From: Achatina immaculata
Lineage: Eukaryota; Mollusca; Gastropoda; Stylommatophora; Achatinidae
Assembly (NCBI GenBank): GCA_009760885.1
Contig: CM019691.1
Coordinates: 24,489,314 to 24,553,313 of the forward strand
DNA length: 64,000 bases
Direction: 5' to 3'
Part shown: positions 45,117 through 55,983 of the stretch, one piece after another
How the letters are laid out: each line of letters starts with the position of its first letter
Position numbering within the stretch: position 1 is the stretch's first letter
The notes under the pieces: model-generated
What the model was told of the DNA's origin: nothing
The model's input: the letters and a program-made list of their open reading frames with translations, nothing else
Databases searched by the model: none
Translations under genes and position numbers: made by a program

Positions 45117-45640
45117 CCCGCAGTAACAGGAGTTGTCTGGCTAACGTGCCAGGGATCGCCATAGTCCTAGTAATAGGAATTGTCTGGCTAACGTGCCAGG
45201 GATCGCCATAGTCCTAGTAATAGGAATTGTCTGGCTAACGTGCCAGGGATCGCCATAGTCCTAGTAATAGGAATTGTCTGGCTAACGTGCCAGGGATCGC
45301 CATAGTCCTAGTAATAGGAATTGTCTGGCTAACGTGCCAGGGATCGCCATAGTCCTAGTAATAGGAATTGTCTGGCTAACGTGCCAGGGATCGCCATAGT
45401 CCTAGTAACAGGAGTTGTCTGGCTAACGTGCCAGGGATCGCCAAGGTCCTAGTAACAGGAGTTGTCTGGCTAACGTGCCAGGGATCGCCATAGTCCTAGT
45501 AACAGGGGTTGTCTGGCTAACGTGCCAGGGATCGCCATAGTCATAGTAACAGGGGTTGACTGGCTAAAAGGACAGGGATCGCCATAGTCCCAATAACAGG
45601 GGTTGTCTGGCTAAAAGGGCAGGGATCGACATGGCCCCTA
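45117..45640. repeat. 47-bp tandem array, about 11 copies, inside family A
   Basis: The unit begins TAGTAATAGGAATTGTCTGG and continues CTAACGTGCCAGGGATCGCC. It is the TAACAGG...CTGGCTAACG...GGGATCGCCATAGTCC segment of family A repeated. The right-hand copies are the most diverged. Confidence 0.94.
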
Positions 45641-45699
45641 CGTCCCTACGTCTGTAAAGAAGGACGGCACACCTTGTTAGCTCCGCTCTGGTATTGCAT

Positions 45700-46345
45700 A
45701 TATAAACACTCACACATATATAAACATACACACATATGTAAACACACACACACATATATAACATACACATGTATGTAAACACACACATATATATAAACAC
45801 ACACATATATATGTGTAAACAAACACATATATGTAAACACACACACATATATATAAACACACATACATATATAAACACACACATATATATATAAACAAAC
45901 ACACACACATATATATATATAAACACACATTTATATGAACACACATATATAGGTACAAACACAGACACATATATATATAAACACACACATATAAAGGTAC
46001 AAACACAGACACATATATATATAAACACACATATATATAAACACACACATCTATATATATAGACGCACACAAATATATACATAAATATAAACGCACATAT
46101 ATATAAACATATATAAACATATATAAACAGACATATATATATATAAACGTACATATATATATAACCACACACATATATATATATAAACACACACATATAT
46201 TTATGTAAACACACACATATATAAACACACATATATATAACCACACAGACATATATCTATATAAATACACATATAGATGTAAACACCCACACATATAGAT
46301 ATAAACATATATATATATATATATTTATAAACAAACACATATATA
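45700..46345. repeat. ATACAC/AT-rich low-complexity tract inside family A
   Basis: Mixed ATATAT, ACACAC and ATAAAC words over about 640 bases. The large minus-strand ORFs rich in Tyr, Ile, Cys and Val are its translation. Confidence 0.93.
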
Positions 46346-46484
46346 TATGGCAGTCCTAAAACGTTCTCCATTCGAAGCAGGGATATACTTCAACATCTTC
46401 ACCTAATCCATTGCAAAGAACAGCAACTCGGGGCTCGTTAGAGATGGAAGAATAAGAAAGTTGGAAGAAGAAGAAGAAGAGTAT

Positions 46485-47188
46485 TATATGTTCGTTTAAA
46501 TGTATATACTATTTCATTTTCTATTATTAATTAATTATTTCATATTTTATTTTGCTAGCTCATGTTGATACCAGAAAACTATAAAACTTAAAGGAGTCCT
46601 CTGAGATTAAAGAAAAAAAAACTTTGAGAACCCCTGTACCAAAGAGTACACAAAGTTCATTTATTTTATTTCCCGTAACACATAATAATTTCGTCTGGTA
46701 TAATACAATATCGTCCACAACATAGCCGAGCGTGAGATGTGAAAAGCCGGGGGGGGGGGGGAGGGGGAGGGGGAGGAGAAGACCTCAAGACCCCACAAGA
46801 CGTTGTTAGTTTATATAGCACATTGTGCATGCGCGCGCAATCTCACAGCGTTGTGTGAGTAAACGTTTGTGCATGATCGCACTCGCTCAGAGCGATAGAA
46901 GGTTAAGTAAATAACATGGGATCGCACACATCGATCAATTTACGGTGCTCCACGCGATGTTTTAAGCTTTTTTTATTTTTATTCCTATTTTTTCCCCCAA
47001 GCCTAATTATAACGTAACAGACTGAAATTCACGGCTATAAAATTGGTAAACTGTCTTTTTAATTAAATAGCTCATTGGCGGCCGGAAACAGGCGTACGCC
47101 GTCCTGAAACAAGCGCGAGTACTCAGCCTGTGAACATAAACTGTTCCTGATATTAAAAGTGTACTTTGTTAAGAGCCACCATTTGTTT

Positions 47189-47190
<2 letters not shown>
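46485..47190. other. Unannotated; G-rich run
   Basis: G12 run then GAGGGGGAGG near 46750-46775. No supported gene. Confidence 0.45.

Positions 47191-47194
<4 letters not shown>

Positions 47195-47240
<46 letters not shown>
47195..47240. repeat. (AT)n microsatellite
   Basis: About 23 AT units. Confidence 0.95.
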
Positions 47241-47244
<4 letters not shown>

Positions 47245-47514
47245 AAAGTGGACTTAAGAAACTAGTCTATACGTTTATTTTCACAACCTTGATGGCTCGT
47301 TTAATGATCGAGGGTAAAGTGGATTTGAATATCGTCCTCGCACTTCGCTATGTCTCTTCGTGTTGTCGTTGTGCGGTGTCCGTGAAGTGCTTTCTGAGAA
47401 TTGGTGGTTTGGTGCGGGCTGTGAATTTTGCAGAACATACTAAAGTAGCAGCGCTGATGTGTTTACGCGGTGTATCTGTGAATATGTAAGTTAACCGCTC
47501 GAAATTATACAATT

Positions 47515-48020
47515 TGCACATTGTTATACGGTATCGGTTGTCATAACCCTAATGTACGCTTTCTTATATGATATCATTTAACATAACCTCAGTTTACACT
47601 TTCGTATATGATATAATTTAACAAACCTCAGTTTACTCTTTATTATACGATATCAGTTAACATAACCCTAATTTACTCTATATCAGTTAACATAACCCTA
47701 TTTTACACTTTCATATACTATATCAGGTAACATAACCCCAATTAAAATTTTTATATGATTTCAATTAACATAACCCAGTTTACACTGTCTTATACGATAT
47801 CCGTTAATATAACCTCAGTTTACACTTTCTTACACGAAATGGGTTAGCATAGCCCTAATTTACACTTTTTTATACGATATCAGTTAACATGGCCCAAAAT
47901 TTACGCTTTCTTATACAATATCAGTTAACATAACCCTAATTTACACTTTCTTATACGATGTCTTTCAACATAACCTTCATTTACACTTTTCTAAACGACG
48001 TCAGTTAACATAACCCTAAA
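47515..48020. repeat. Degenerate 37-40-bp minisatellite, about 13 copies
   Basis: Variants of CATAACCCTAATTTACACTT then TCTTATACGATATCAGTTAA. Copies differ by substitutions and small deletions, so the array is old. Confidence 0.9.
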
Positions 48021-48029
48021 TCTTAACTT

Positions 48030-48790
48030 CTCTCTTTTTAAAATCTAATTCCATTTTTAGAGCAAATCGCTTTAATTAAAAAAAGGTTAAGGCCCATATA
48101 ATCTTCAATGATTACTTTTATTTGAAAATCTTACAGCTGTTAAGAAAATTTCCTCTCTGCTCCACAGCCTCTATTTCTCTCCAACTTCGATAAACTGTCT
48201 GTTTGCCTGCCACAAAATACCAAATTTGTGGTTAATATTTTAAGACCGTACACCTGCTTCCCTTTTCCTGCCATTTATCTAAATTACATTTTGTTTCAAA
48301 GTCATCATCTAGTAGATCTCATGTATCTGTTTGCGTTGATTACGACAGGGAAGGATCTGCACCGACGTCAATCTGCTGCATAGAAACTCCGGGGTGAAAA
48401 AAGCGTCCAAAACAAATACGCCCCGCGACTGCTTCACATCAAAATCAGACATAAACCAGCCTATGAAATCCCTCTTCATGGAAACATCTGAGACAGAGTA
48501 TATAATACGCCCATGCGATCCCGCTTGTATAAATGACACATGTGACGTATGTTGAAATATTTCTATAGAAGACCTTCAATGGAAGCTTTGACAGTGAATC
48601 CGCGTCACAGGAGAAATAATGAAGTTTAGAAATAACGTATCCGTTTTTTATTTCCTTGTCAATCTCTTCACCGGAGAAGGATTCCATTTGAATAAGAGCT
48701 TGGAAATGAAATGTTTGTGTCTCAACACGGATATTATTTCAAATAAGAATACTGTATGTATAAAATGACTTTAATCTGAAAGTTCTTTGT
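48030..48790. other. Unannotated
   Basis: Overlapping minus-strand ORF-like stretches (48309-48687) have no recognisable motif. Nothing supported. Confidence 0.4.
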
Positions 48791-48799
48791 ATATACAAA

Positions 48800-49410
48800 G
48801 ATTTAGAAATAAGTTCCGTTATGAAATGTGGAAACAATAAACTTCACGAAAACGTACCAGAAATGTACATCGTGACAAATGTGCAAGAAATAAACTCCAT
48901 AAAAGTCTACAAGGAATATACTGCGTGACCTGTACGTGTACTATCTCCCTGTATCTGCGAGCTGGTGTCCTTTGCAGCCGATGCTGTGGAGGTGTTGAGG
49001 CACAGCATCGTATCGGCATGGAAGCGGGTTATAGCAGCTATGTTTTCACTCCCGGAGTACAGCTAAAACCCAGGGGTGTGCAATGCTTCTTTAGCAGACT
49101 CCACCACTATGGGGGGTATGGCGATCCTTACCCCGTTAGACAAGCTAGGCCTGTTGCTAGGGGTACCAACGGAGAGGTGGGACAGGGTCTTGGTCAGCTA
49201 TTGGTCGCTGATTGCCTCATCGGATAGCCTCTTCATCCCAGATACTATGTGAAAAATGTAGAACAAAATGAGCTGAATTAAAAATGTTCCAGAAATAAAC
49301 TTTTTTTTTCAAAATGTAAAAGAAATAAAAGTTTTATGAACACCTTTTCTAGAAACAAACGTCAGGGAAAAAAAAATTGCAAGAAATTAACTCCATGAAA
49401 AATGTACAGC
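48800..49410. repeat. Degenerate tandem repeat interrupted by family A
   Basis: Words like AGAAATAAACTCCATGAAAA and ATGTACA recur about every 28-30 bases at 48820-48925 and again at 49250-49410, on both sides of a family A copy. Heavily diverged, so the limits are uncertain. Confidence 0.5.
48945..49235 (-). repeat. SINE-like dispersed repeat, family A, copy 5
   Basis: Same strand sense as copy 1. Landmarks are TTTGCAGCCGATGCTG, GAAGCGGGTTATAGC, TTTAGCAGACTCCACCAC, GGGGTACCAACGGAGAGGTG, and TATTGGTCGCTGATTGCC. A 100-codon open frame here is not kept in other copies. Confidence 0.78.
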
Positions 49411-49846
49411 GCTCATACTGTACTGCCAGGGATGGGGAAATTAACTATGTTTATTTTCATTTCTACCATATGATGCATTTAATAAAAGGATTTATGCGAA
49501 AATCATGATTTATCTGTAAACACAGGAATATTGTTTATCACGATATCCCAAGAGAACTGCGAAGACTGAATGTAATTGCCATGTGTTGTTGAGACTTGAT
49601 ATCAGAGGAAATTCTTCCCTGTTCTTAATTTGATCAAAATACATGGACATTTTTTTGGACTGACTGAGGGGTGAAAAAAAACCTATGACTCTCCAACTCC
49701 AGCTAAACTCTTGCACATTCTTCGTATAACAGTTGCTGGTAAACATATCTCGCGTCTTTTCTTCACAACGTTCCTTTTAGTACAGTCAGCGCTGCTCTCA
49801 TTTTCCTTCATTCGTACTTTTCCAGACATCGACTGATAGACTGATA

Positions 49847-49900
49847 TGAAGAAGAAGAAGAAGAAGAAAAGAAGAAGGAAAAGAAGAAGAAGAAGAAGTA
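49847..49900. repeat. (GAA)n microsatellite
   Basis: About 17 imperfect GAA units. Confidence 0.95.
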
Positions 49901-50072
49901 ACATCACTGAATTCAGAACATTCCCATCCCCTGAATGGGTACCATCAGCTGCGAAGAATCCTCGCGCTGCCCGCAGTCTCTGTTACTTCCGTGTTCAAAA
50001 GTCAATGCAAATGGCGTCAGCATGGTTGGTTTGACCTCTGTACACTACATTGAACACAGTACTCTTTAATAA

Positions 50073-50619
50073 AGGTTTGCCGTGGACATGGACTTCCTGC
50101 TGTAGTTTTCCGTGGACACGAACTTTCTCCTGTAGTTTTCCGCGGACATGAACTTTCTCCTGTAGTTTTCCGTGGACACGAACTTCCTCCTGTATTTTTC
50201 CGTGGACACGAACTTTCTCCTGTAGTTTTCAGTGGATAGGAACTTCCTCCTGTAGTGTTCCGTGGATACGGACTTTCTCCTGTAGTTTTCTATGGATACG
50301 GACTTTCTCCTGTAGTTTTCCGTGGACACGAACTTCCTCCTGTAGTGTTCCGTGGACACGAACTTCCTCCTGTAGTTTTCCGTGGACAGGAACTTTCTCC
50401 TGTAGTTTTCCGTGGACACGAACTTCCTACTGCAGTTTTCCATGGACACGGACTTCCTCCTGCAGTTTTCCGTGGACAAAAACTTCCTCCTGTAGTTTTC
50501 CGTGGATACGGACTTTCTCCTGTAGTTTTCTATGGATACGGACTTTCTCCTGTAGTTTTCCGTCAACAGGAACTTTCTCCTTTAGTTTTCTATGGATACG
50601 GACTTTCTCCTGTAGTTTG
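50073..50619. repeat. 30-bp minisatellite array 1, about 18 copies
   Basis: The unit is TTTCCGTGGACACGAACTTC plus CTCCTGTAGT, with about 15% variation between copies. It keeps all frames open because 30 is a multiple of three. Related to the array at 52785-53262. Confidence 0.95.
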
Positions 50620-50689
50620 CCCGCCAAGATGAAACGGCGAGCTCGTCCAGACAATTCACGTGACAATGCACCTATGTCCTGTAGCAATC

Positions 50690-50942
50690 GCATGTTGTAG
50701 GGGTGTGAAGTGTCAGTTCTGTAACATTTTCTTGGCCACTACAGCATTTGAGATAGGGATGCCAGCACTTATCCAGGCTACCTTTGTTTTCCTAGGGAAA
50801 CCGCAGGTACTCATTTTTTTTTAGGCTGGGTTGACTCCGGTGTCTATTTGTCCGAAAAAATTCTGCTCGAATACGACATCGAACTAATCATCTTCTGATC
50901 GGTAACGAGTACACTAACTACTACACCACCTCGGCATACATG
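50690..50942 (-). repeat. tRNA-derived SINE, family 2, copy 2
   Basis: The minus strand starts GCCGAGGTGGTGTAGTAGTT with GATCAGAAGATG and TAGTTCGATGTC (B box). The body GGTTGAC..., GAAAACAAAGGTAGCC, CTGTAGTGGCCAAGAAAAT ends at CCCCTACAACATGCG. Confidence 0.85.
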
Positions 50943-50944
50943 TA

Positions 50945-51530
50945 GGAAACTCTGTACTAAACTGTAGAAAGCGAAATACTACTTAGTTCTTTTTTAGATT
51001 GTAGGCCTCTTTCTTTCATTTCTGAGCATGGACCACTGTCTCCTGCTTGACACTGTCTGTTGAAACACGTCTTTTTCATTGTGACACACTGGACTAGTTT
51101 TAAAAGTGATCGGTTATGTTAAGTTTTAATTGCGCATGAGTATGTTTAAAAACAGAAGATGAAGCTCTGGCCTACTAAATTCTGATAATCACGTTAACAA
51201 CACTTTTATGTTTTCTATACAACACTTTTATGTTAAACCTTTAAGCTCTGTCTGTCAGACAAACCTTCTCGACCAGTTAAACCCGTTTTAACATTATCAG
51301 ATTAACTAGCCTTCTATTTTAACAATGTTTTCTAGAGACAGCGCTAGCTTCCGGTTAAGGATTTTGTATTAACAGTGGCAGGAAGATTTGCAATCGCAGC
51401 CTTGGTGTCCTCTAGCCAGGGGAAAAAAATAAATTATTGAGAAATGTAGATGGGGTATTAGAAGTGTTAGCGGAAGCAATGAAAATGAACTACATTGTCT
51501 CCTTTCTGAGTACTTGAACGCTGAGTAAGG
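50945..51530. other. Unannotated
   Basis: No feature recognised. Confidence 0.4.
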
Positions 51531-51533
51531 AAT

Positions 51534-51746
51534 ACTCGAAATCCTTATCTTTCTTTTTAAGAACATAGATTAGATGATGCATCTATACTCGAAATCCTTA
51601 TCTTTCTTTTCAAGAACATAGATTAGATGATGCATCTATACTCGAAATCCTTATCTTTCTTTTTCAAGAATATAGATTATATGATGCATCTATACTCAAA
51701 ATCCTTATCTTTCTTTTCAAGAACATAGATTATATGATGCATCTGT
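51534..51746. repeat. 53-bp tandem repeat, 4 copies
   Basis: The unit begins ACTCGAAATCCTTATCTTTC and ends TGATGCATCTAT. Confidence 0.95.
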
Positions 51747-51999
51747 TCAGCTATATTTTGTAACGAACATGCATTTTCATGTGGATTATTTAAGCTTTCC
51801 TATTTGGACTTATGTATCCTTCTACAAAATTTACAAAACAGTAAACCCTCGATTTAACGCATCCCAACATATAAGAATATGTATTTAATGGACTGGACAA
51901 ATAATAATACAATACGTTAATTAATAGTAATTTTGAATAATTTTTAACGCAAATATATATCCACTGTTATAATTTAATAGTTTATATATTGTACTGAGG

Positions 52000-52533
52000 A
52001 CATCAACAGCAGGCTTACTAGAGCAAACCAGGCTTTTGCTATGCTGCAGACTATATGGAAGTCAAAAATACTAAGCATGAGTACGAAAATCAGGATATTT
52101 AAGAGCAATGTTCTAAGTGTACTACTCTATGGAAGTGAATGCTGGAAAATCACCAAAACCATAGAAAACAAGCTGAATTCTTTCCAGACTAAATGTTTAC
52201 GAAGAATTAGAAAAATATTTTGGCCAAACACCATAAGAAATAACATCTTGTTGGCAGAAATGCAGATGAAGCCACTGACAACAATTATTGAGCAAAGACG
52301 CTGGCGATGGTTGGGACATGTGCTCCGAATGACTGACAACTCACTACCAAAAAAAGGACAAAGATGGACACCACAGGGGAACAGAAGTAAAGGTAGACCA
52401 AAAGAGAAGAACAACAGAGAGGATGTTGAGCAATAGAGGGCTCACCTGGGCAAGAGCAGGAAAAAAAAGGCAAAGGACAGGCATTTGTGGAAAACCCTTG
52501 CAGAAGCCCCATGTACCCTGGGCACTTAAGGTT

Positions 52534-52579
<46 letters not shown>
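52000..52579 (+). pseudogene. LINE RT C-terminal tail with (GA)n end
   Basis: An open frame from about 51990 to 52436 reads DINSRLTRANQAFAMLQTIW, KSKILSMSTKIRIFKSNVLS, VLLYGSECWKITKTIE, FQTKCLRRIRKIFWP, RRWRWLGHVLRMTDNSL and NRSKGRPKEK. A frameshift at about 52410 follows, with the end KTLAEAPCTLGT in another frame. (GA)n at 52535-52579 is the 3' tail. The family matches 20243 and 36186. The 5' truncation lies just before TEDINSR. Confidence 0.87.
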
Positions 52580-52581
<2 letters not shown>

Positions 52582-52784
52582 TTGTACTCTGATATATATT
52601 TTATTAAAGTTTTTTTTACCTTAAAAACAATACAAAGTGTATGAAAGTGCCCATGAATGTTGTATTTGATTTAAGGGACTTTCAGCATTAGTGGACACCC
52701 AACCCACTCCCATTAATCAGTTAAATCGAGGGGTTTCTGTACTTGTCGACCCTTGTCTTTGTCTGGTTCATTATTTGCCGAGGG

Positions 52785-53262
52785 TAAGGACTTTCTCCTG
52801 TAGTTTGTCGTAAGCAAGGACTTTCTCCTGTAGTTTGTCGTAAGCAAGGACTTTCTCCTGTAGTTTGTCGTAAGCAAGGACTTTCTCCTGTAGTTTGTCG
52901 TAAGCAATGACTTTCTCCTGTAGTTTGTCGTAAGCAAGGACTTTCTCCTGTAGTTTGTCGTAAGCAAGGACTTTCTCCTGTAGTTTGTCGTAAGCAAGGA
53001 CTTTCTCCTGTAGTTTGTCGTAAGCAAGGACTTTCTCCTGTAGTTTGTCGTAAGCAAGGACTTTCTCCTGTAGTTTGTCGTAAGCAAGGACTTTCTCCTG
53101 TAGTTTGTCGTAAGCAAGGACATTTTCCTGTAGTTTGCTGTGAGCAAGGACTTTCTCGCGTAGTTTGCCATGAACATGGACGTTCTCCTGTAGTTTGCCG
53201 TGAGCAAGGACTTCCTCCTGTAGTTTGCCGTGAGCATGGACGTTCTCTTGTAGTGTATCGTG
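52785..53262. repeat. 30-bp minisatellite array 2, about 16 copies
   Basis: The unit is GTCGTAAGCAAGGACTTTCT plus CCTGTAGTTT, almost uniform for the left 11 copies. The right four or five copies are diverged (GCCGTGAGCATGGACGTTCT) and resemble array 1. Confidence 0.96.
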
Positions 53263-53264
53263 AA

Positions 53265-53975
53265 CCAGACTTTTTCCTATAGATGCCAAGCCTTCAATGG
53301 TTTTATTTTCTTTTCTTTTCTCGGCACTCTTCATCCAGAGCATGGTTTCCCGTGAGAACTTTTCCGTGGTCTTTGCTTCGTCGAATTTATTTCACATCTT
53401 GTTCGTCATTGTGTTCTTGTTTCATTACTTTCGTGTTCAGACTTTTCATCGTCGCAACATCTTTAGATTACTTCCTCTGTAAACGACTAAATTCGTTGTA
53501 AAATATATTGTGTGGAAACGATCTGATCCAGATCACTACATCTTTGAAACGTGAAGTAAAAAAAAAGGCTATTGGCTGTAAAACTTTCTTGTTGAATTAC
53601 AGGACTCGGAATTGTGCTCGGATCTAAGGCGGAAGCTGTAAAGATCCCGAAGGACCTGGAGACGACTGTGGACGTCATTCTGCCAACAAGGCTTGTGGTT
53701 TAGCATAGCCAAGAACTTAAAGTCCGAAGAAGAAACTATAAATACATGGCGTCTGTAAACTCGTACTCAAAATTCTATATGATATCAACAGTTGACAAAA
53801 ATATTTCTCTCCAAGATGACAAGAGTAAAAACTATTTACCACAATAACATCTACAAAAATCAGCTGTTAGCACTTTCCTTGATTAGTTTTCAGAATAATA
53901 TGACTCAGTGCTGTAGGGCTTTCAGTTTTTTAAATAATTTATTCTTTATTTCTAACAACAGAAAATTTGATTTAA
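53265..53975. other. Unannotated
   Basis: Two short overlapping plus-strand ORF-like stretches (53283-53501) show no motif. Confidence 0.4.
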
Positions 53976-53977
53976 TA

Positions 53978-54996
53978 CGAGAGGTGATTGATAAGTTCTC
54001 GGCATAAGGTACAATGGATTATTTGTGAACAACTTCTTTGTGTTATTTCTCAGCATAGTCCCTTTGCACGTTTATGCGCTTAGTCCAGCGATCCTGGAAC
54101 ATACGGATCGCTTCTTTGTAAAAGTCAGCATCTTGTGCCAGTAGAAAGTGGTCTACAGCATGAATGACGTCATCATCTGAAGCAGATTTGAGACCACTGA
54201 GCTCTTTTTGAGTTTGGTAAACAGGTAATAGTCCGAAAGGGCCAAATCTGGGGAATAAGGAGGATGCTCAAGAAGCTGGAAGCCGCATTCATGGATGGCA
54301 GCCATTGCCACTGCCGACTTGTGAACTGGAGCATTATCTTGATGGAAGATGACTGCTCTCGTCAATTTCCCTCAACGCTTTTCCTTCACTTTGAACCGCA
54401 GTTGCTTCACAAGATTAGCGTTATTGCCCCAGTGACCGTTCTGCCCTTGTGAAGATAGTCTACCAATAGCACACCTTCTGAATCCCAAAAGATGGAAGCC
54501 ATCACTTTGCCTGCAGACAGAACCACCTTTGCTTTCTTTGGAGGTGGGGATCCATGATGTTTCCACAGCTTTGACTGTTATTTGGTTTCTGGTTGAAAAT
54601 GATGAACCCAAGTCTCATCCATAGTCACAAATTGCTGAAGAAACTTTTCAGGATGTGCAGAAAAATTGATTGGGCAAGATTGTCTCTTGACATGTTGAGA
54701 CGCTGTCGTTTCTGATCACCTGTAAGAAGGGGCACTTTCCCCTAGAGTCTCTACCATATTCTCATGGATCTCCTTCAATGATAAGCAACTGATGCAGAGA
54801 TGAGAAATGTTGTCCATTTTCTCAATTTCTGCCATCCCTTACCACTTCAGTAGCCTGTTAAAAACAATTGGTTACAGTTAATTTCTTGAAACTTGGTATT
54901 TAATCTTACATTAACCTGATCTATAAATGCACCTAATATCAACTGTGTGTTTCAAGTATTTGTACCTTAGGGCGCGAACTTATCAATCACCCTTCG
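53978..54996 (-). mobile_element. Mariner-family DNA transposon, copy 3 (internally deleted)
   Basis: The left end GAGAGGTGATTGATAAGTTC follows TA at 53976-53977. The right end's inverse lies before TA at 54997-54998. It is about 1.02 kb against 1.25 kb for copy 1, because of an internal deletion near 54719. Confidence 0.93.
54045..54835 (-). pseudogene. Mariner transposase (SETMAR-like) with internal deletion
   Basis: It starts with a proper ATG at 54835 (MAEIEKMDNISH). A small deletion follows at RAVIRY. Then a large one joins SAPSY directly to the segment after GADHK, removing the second HTH and the WVPKL motif. Unlike copies 1 and 2 it keeps all three catalytic positions: TMDETWVH near 54620, HQDNAPVHKS near 54330 and YSPDLALSDYYLF near 54245. 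Thirty-four residues lie between the last two Asp residues. Frameshifts near 54370 and 54210 still break the frame. It is the best guide to the ancestral catalytic core of this subfamily in the window. Confidence 0.92.
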
Positions 54997-54999
54997 TAT

Positions 55000-55290
55000 T
55001 TAAAAAGACAATATCACTGCATATCTCACATTATTTTGCATGTCTATACAAAATTAAACTTACTGTGAATTATTCCACGTTGTGACTCTTCTGCTTCTAA
55101 ATCTATTGCGTTGTCACTTGCTTTCCTGTGTCTAAAATTTGCCGTACTTTTCTTTTCTATAAAGTTTACCACCAAAATATAGAGGAACCTCTAAATTACT
55201 GTATATTTGTAAAAACGCGCACACAACACTTAGAAAATAAAACACTTGACATTTCTCTTTCCCTACTTCTTCTTCTTCGTTGTTCGCCAT
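55000..55290. other. Unannotated
   Basis: AT-rich. A (CTT)n patch at about 55266-55277 precedes the family A fragment. Confidence 0.4.
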
Positions 55291-55294
55291 CAAA

Positions 55295-55500
55295 ATTCGC
55301 CATCAAAAGGGCGTTGGTTGCGTTGTGTCGCTGTCATGCGCTTTTTCGTCCCATCACTTCTTGGCAGACTCCCTTCCCTGGGAATCATAGCCATCCCTGC
55401 CCCACTTGTCAGACTAAGCCTGTTACTTGGAATACACCGGTGGGGGTTGAAATTAGGGTCTTGACCGGCTGTAATTCGTTGGCCTTCATGACTGCGCCGT
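55295..55500 (-). repeat. Diverged family A fragment
   Basis: Recognisable order: CTTCTTGGCAGACTCCC, GAATCATAGCCATCCCTGCC, GACTAAGCCTGTTACTTGG, GGTCTTGACCGGCTGTAATT and CGTTGGCC. It is more diverged than the other copies. Confidence 0.55.
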
Positions 55501-55509
55501 TACTCTAGA

Positions 55510-55949
55510 CTTCTGTTCCTGCGCTCCGTGGTTTTAGCCTCAAATATCAATTAAATTAGACCTGGATAAACTGTGCAGTTTGTTTTTTGTTTTGTTTTTT
55601 TTTTTTTGGGGGGGGGGGGGGAGGGTCCACGCTTTGCGCCCCAAAGTTTGTGCTCCAGTGTAGCTTCCTGTGACCACAGCTGGGTTAGGGCTTCTTAATA
55701 GAGGGGGCAGAGCAGCAGAATGTGTTCTGAAGTCTGACTACATGTCTGGCACGTGCAGTGAAGCTTATGTGAGAGGTTGAGGCGGATCAGGCGTGCTCGC
55801 AGTCGGCAGTGTCCCTTGCGTAATCTAAACATGGCCGTGTTGTGTGTGACGAGAGAGTTGCGGCATCTTGTGGTCAGATGGCGGCTTGTGCTGATATGTA
55901 TCTTCCGTTGCTGACTTTTATTGTTTTAGCTTCGCTTTATGAGGTAGAG

Positions 55950-55983
<34 letters not shown>

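Larger units (their letters stand above)
44930..46480 (+). repeat. SINE-like family A copy 4, inflated by three internal expansions
   Basis: The usual 330-base family A order is present but stretched over 1.55 kb. The head AATTAGCGACCCGTAGCTGG is followed by a 37-bp array, then GGTACCCGCAGTAACAGG and a 47-bp array. Next come the GTCTGTAAAGAAGGACGGCA and TTAGCTCCGCTCTGG segments, a 640-base ATACAC-rich tract, and the closing TACTTCAACATCTTCACC, TGCAAAGAACAGC and (GAA)n tail. Confidence 0.8.

Noticed and set aside
45564..46294. Two large minus-strand ORFs rich in Tyr, Ile, Cys and Val
   Set aside because: Translation of the ATACAC-rich tract in the family A copy.
47515..48020. Telomere-like ACCCTAA words in the degenerate array
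   Set aside because: They occur once per about 40-bp unit, not as (CCCTAA)n. Not an interstitial telomere.
48925..49227. 100-codon ORF with Cys-rich start (GVLCSRCCGG)
   Set aside because: It lies in a family A copy. Other copies have the same DNA but broken or different frames.
50066..50693. ORFs on both strands over 30-bp array 1
   Set aside because: Both strands are open, as expected for a 30-bp unit without stops. No evidence of a gene.
52713..53343. Long minus-strand ORFs with 10-residue repeats (NYRRKSLLTT or KLQEKVLAYD), reminiscent of repetitive structural proteins
   Set aside because: The 30-bp unit keeps several frames open at once, and there is no signal peptide, codon signature or flanking coding sequence. 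Kept only as a repeat.
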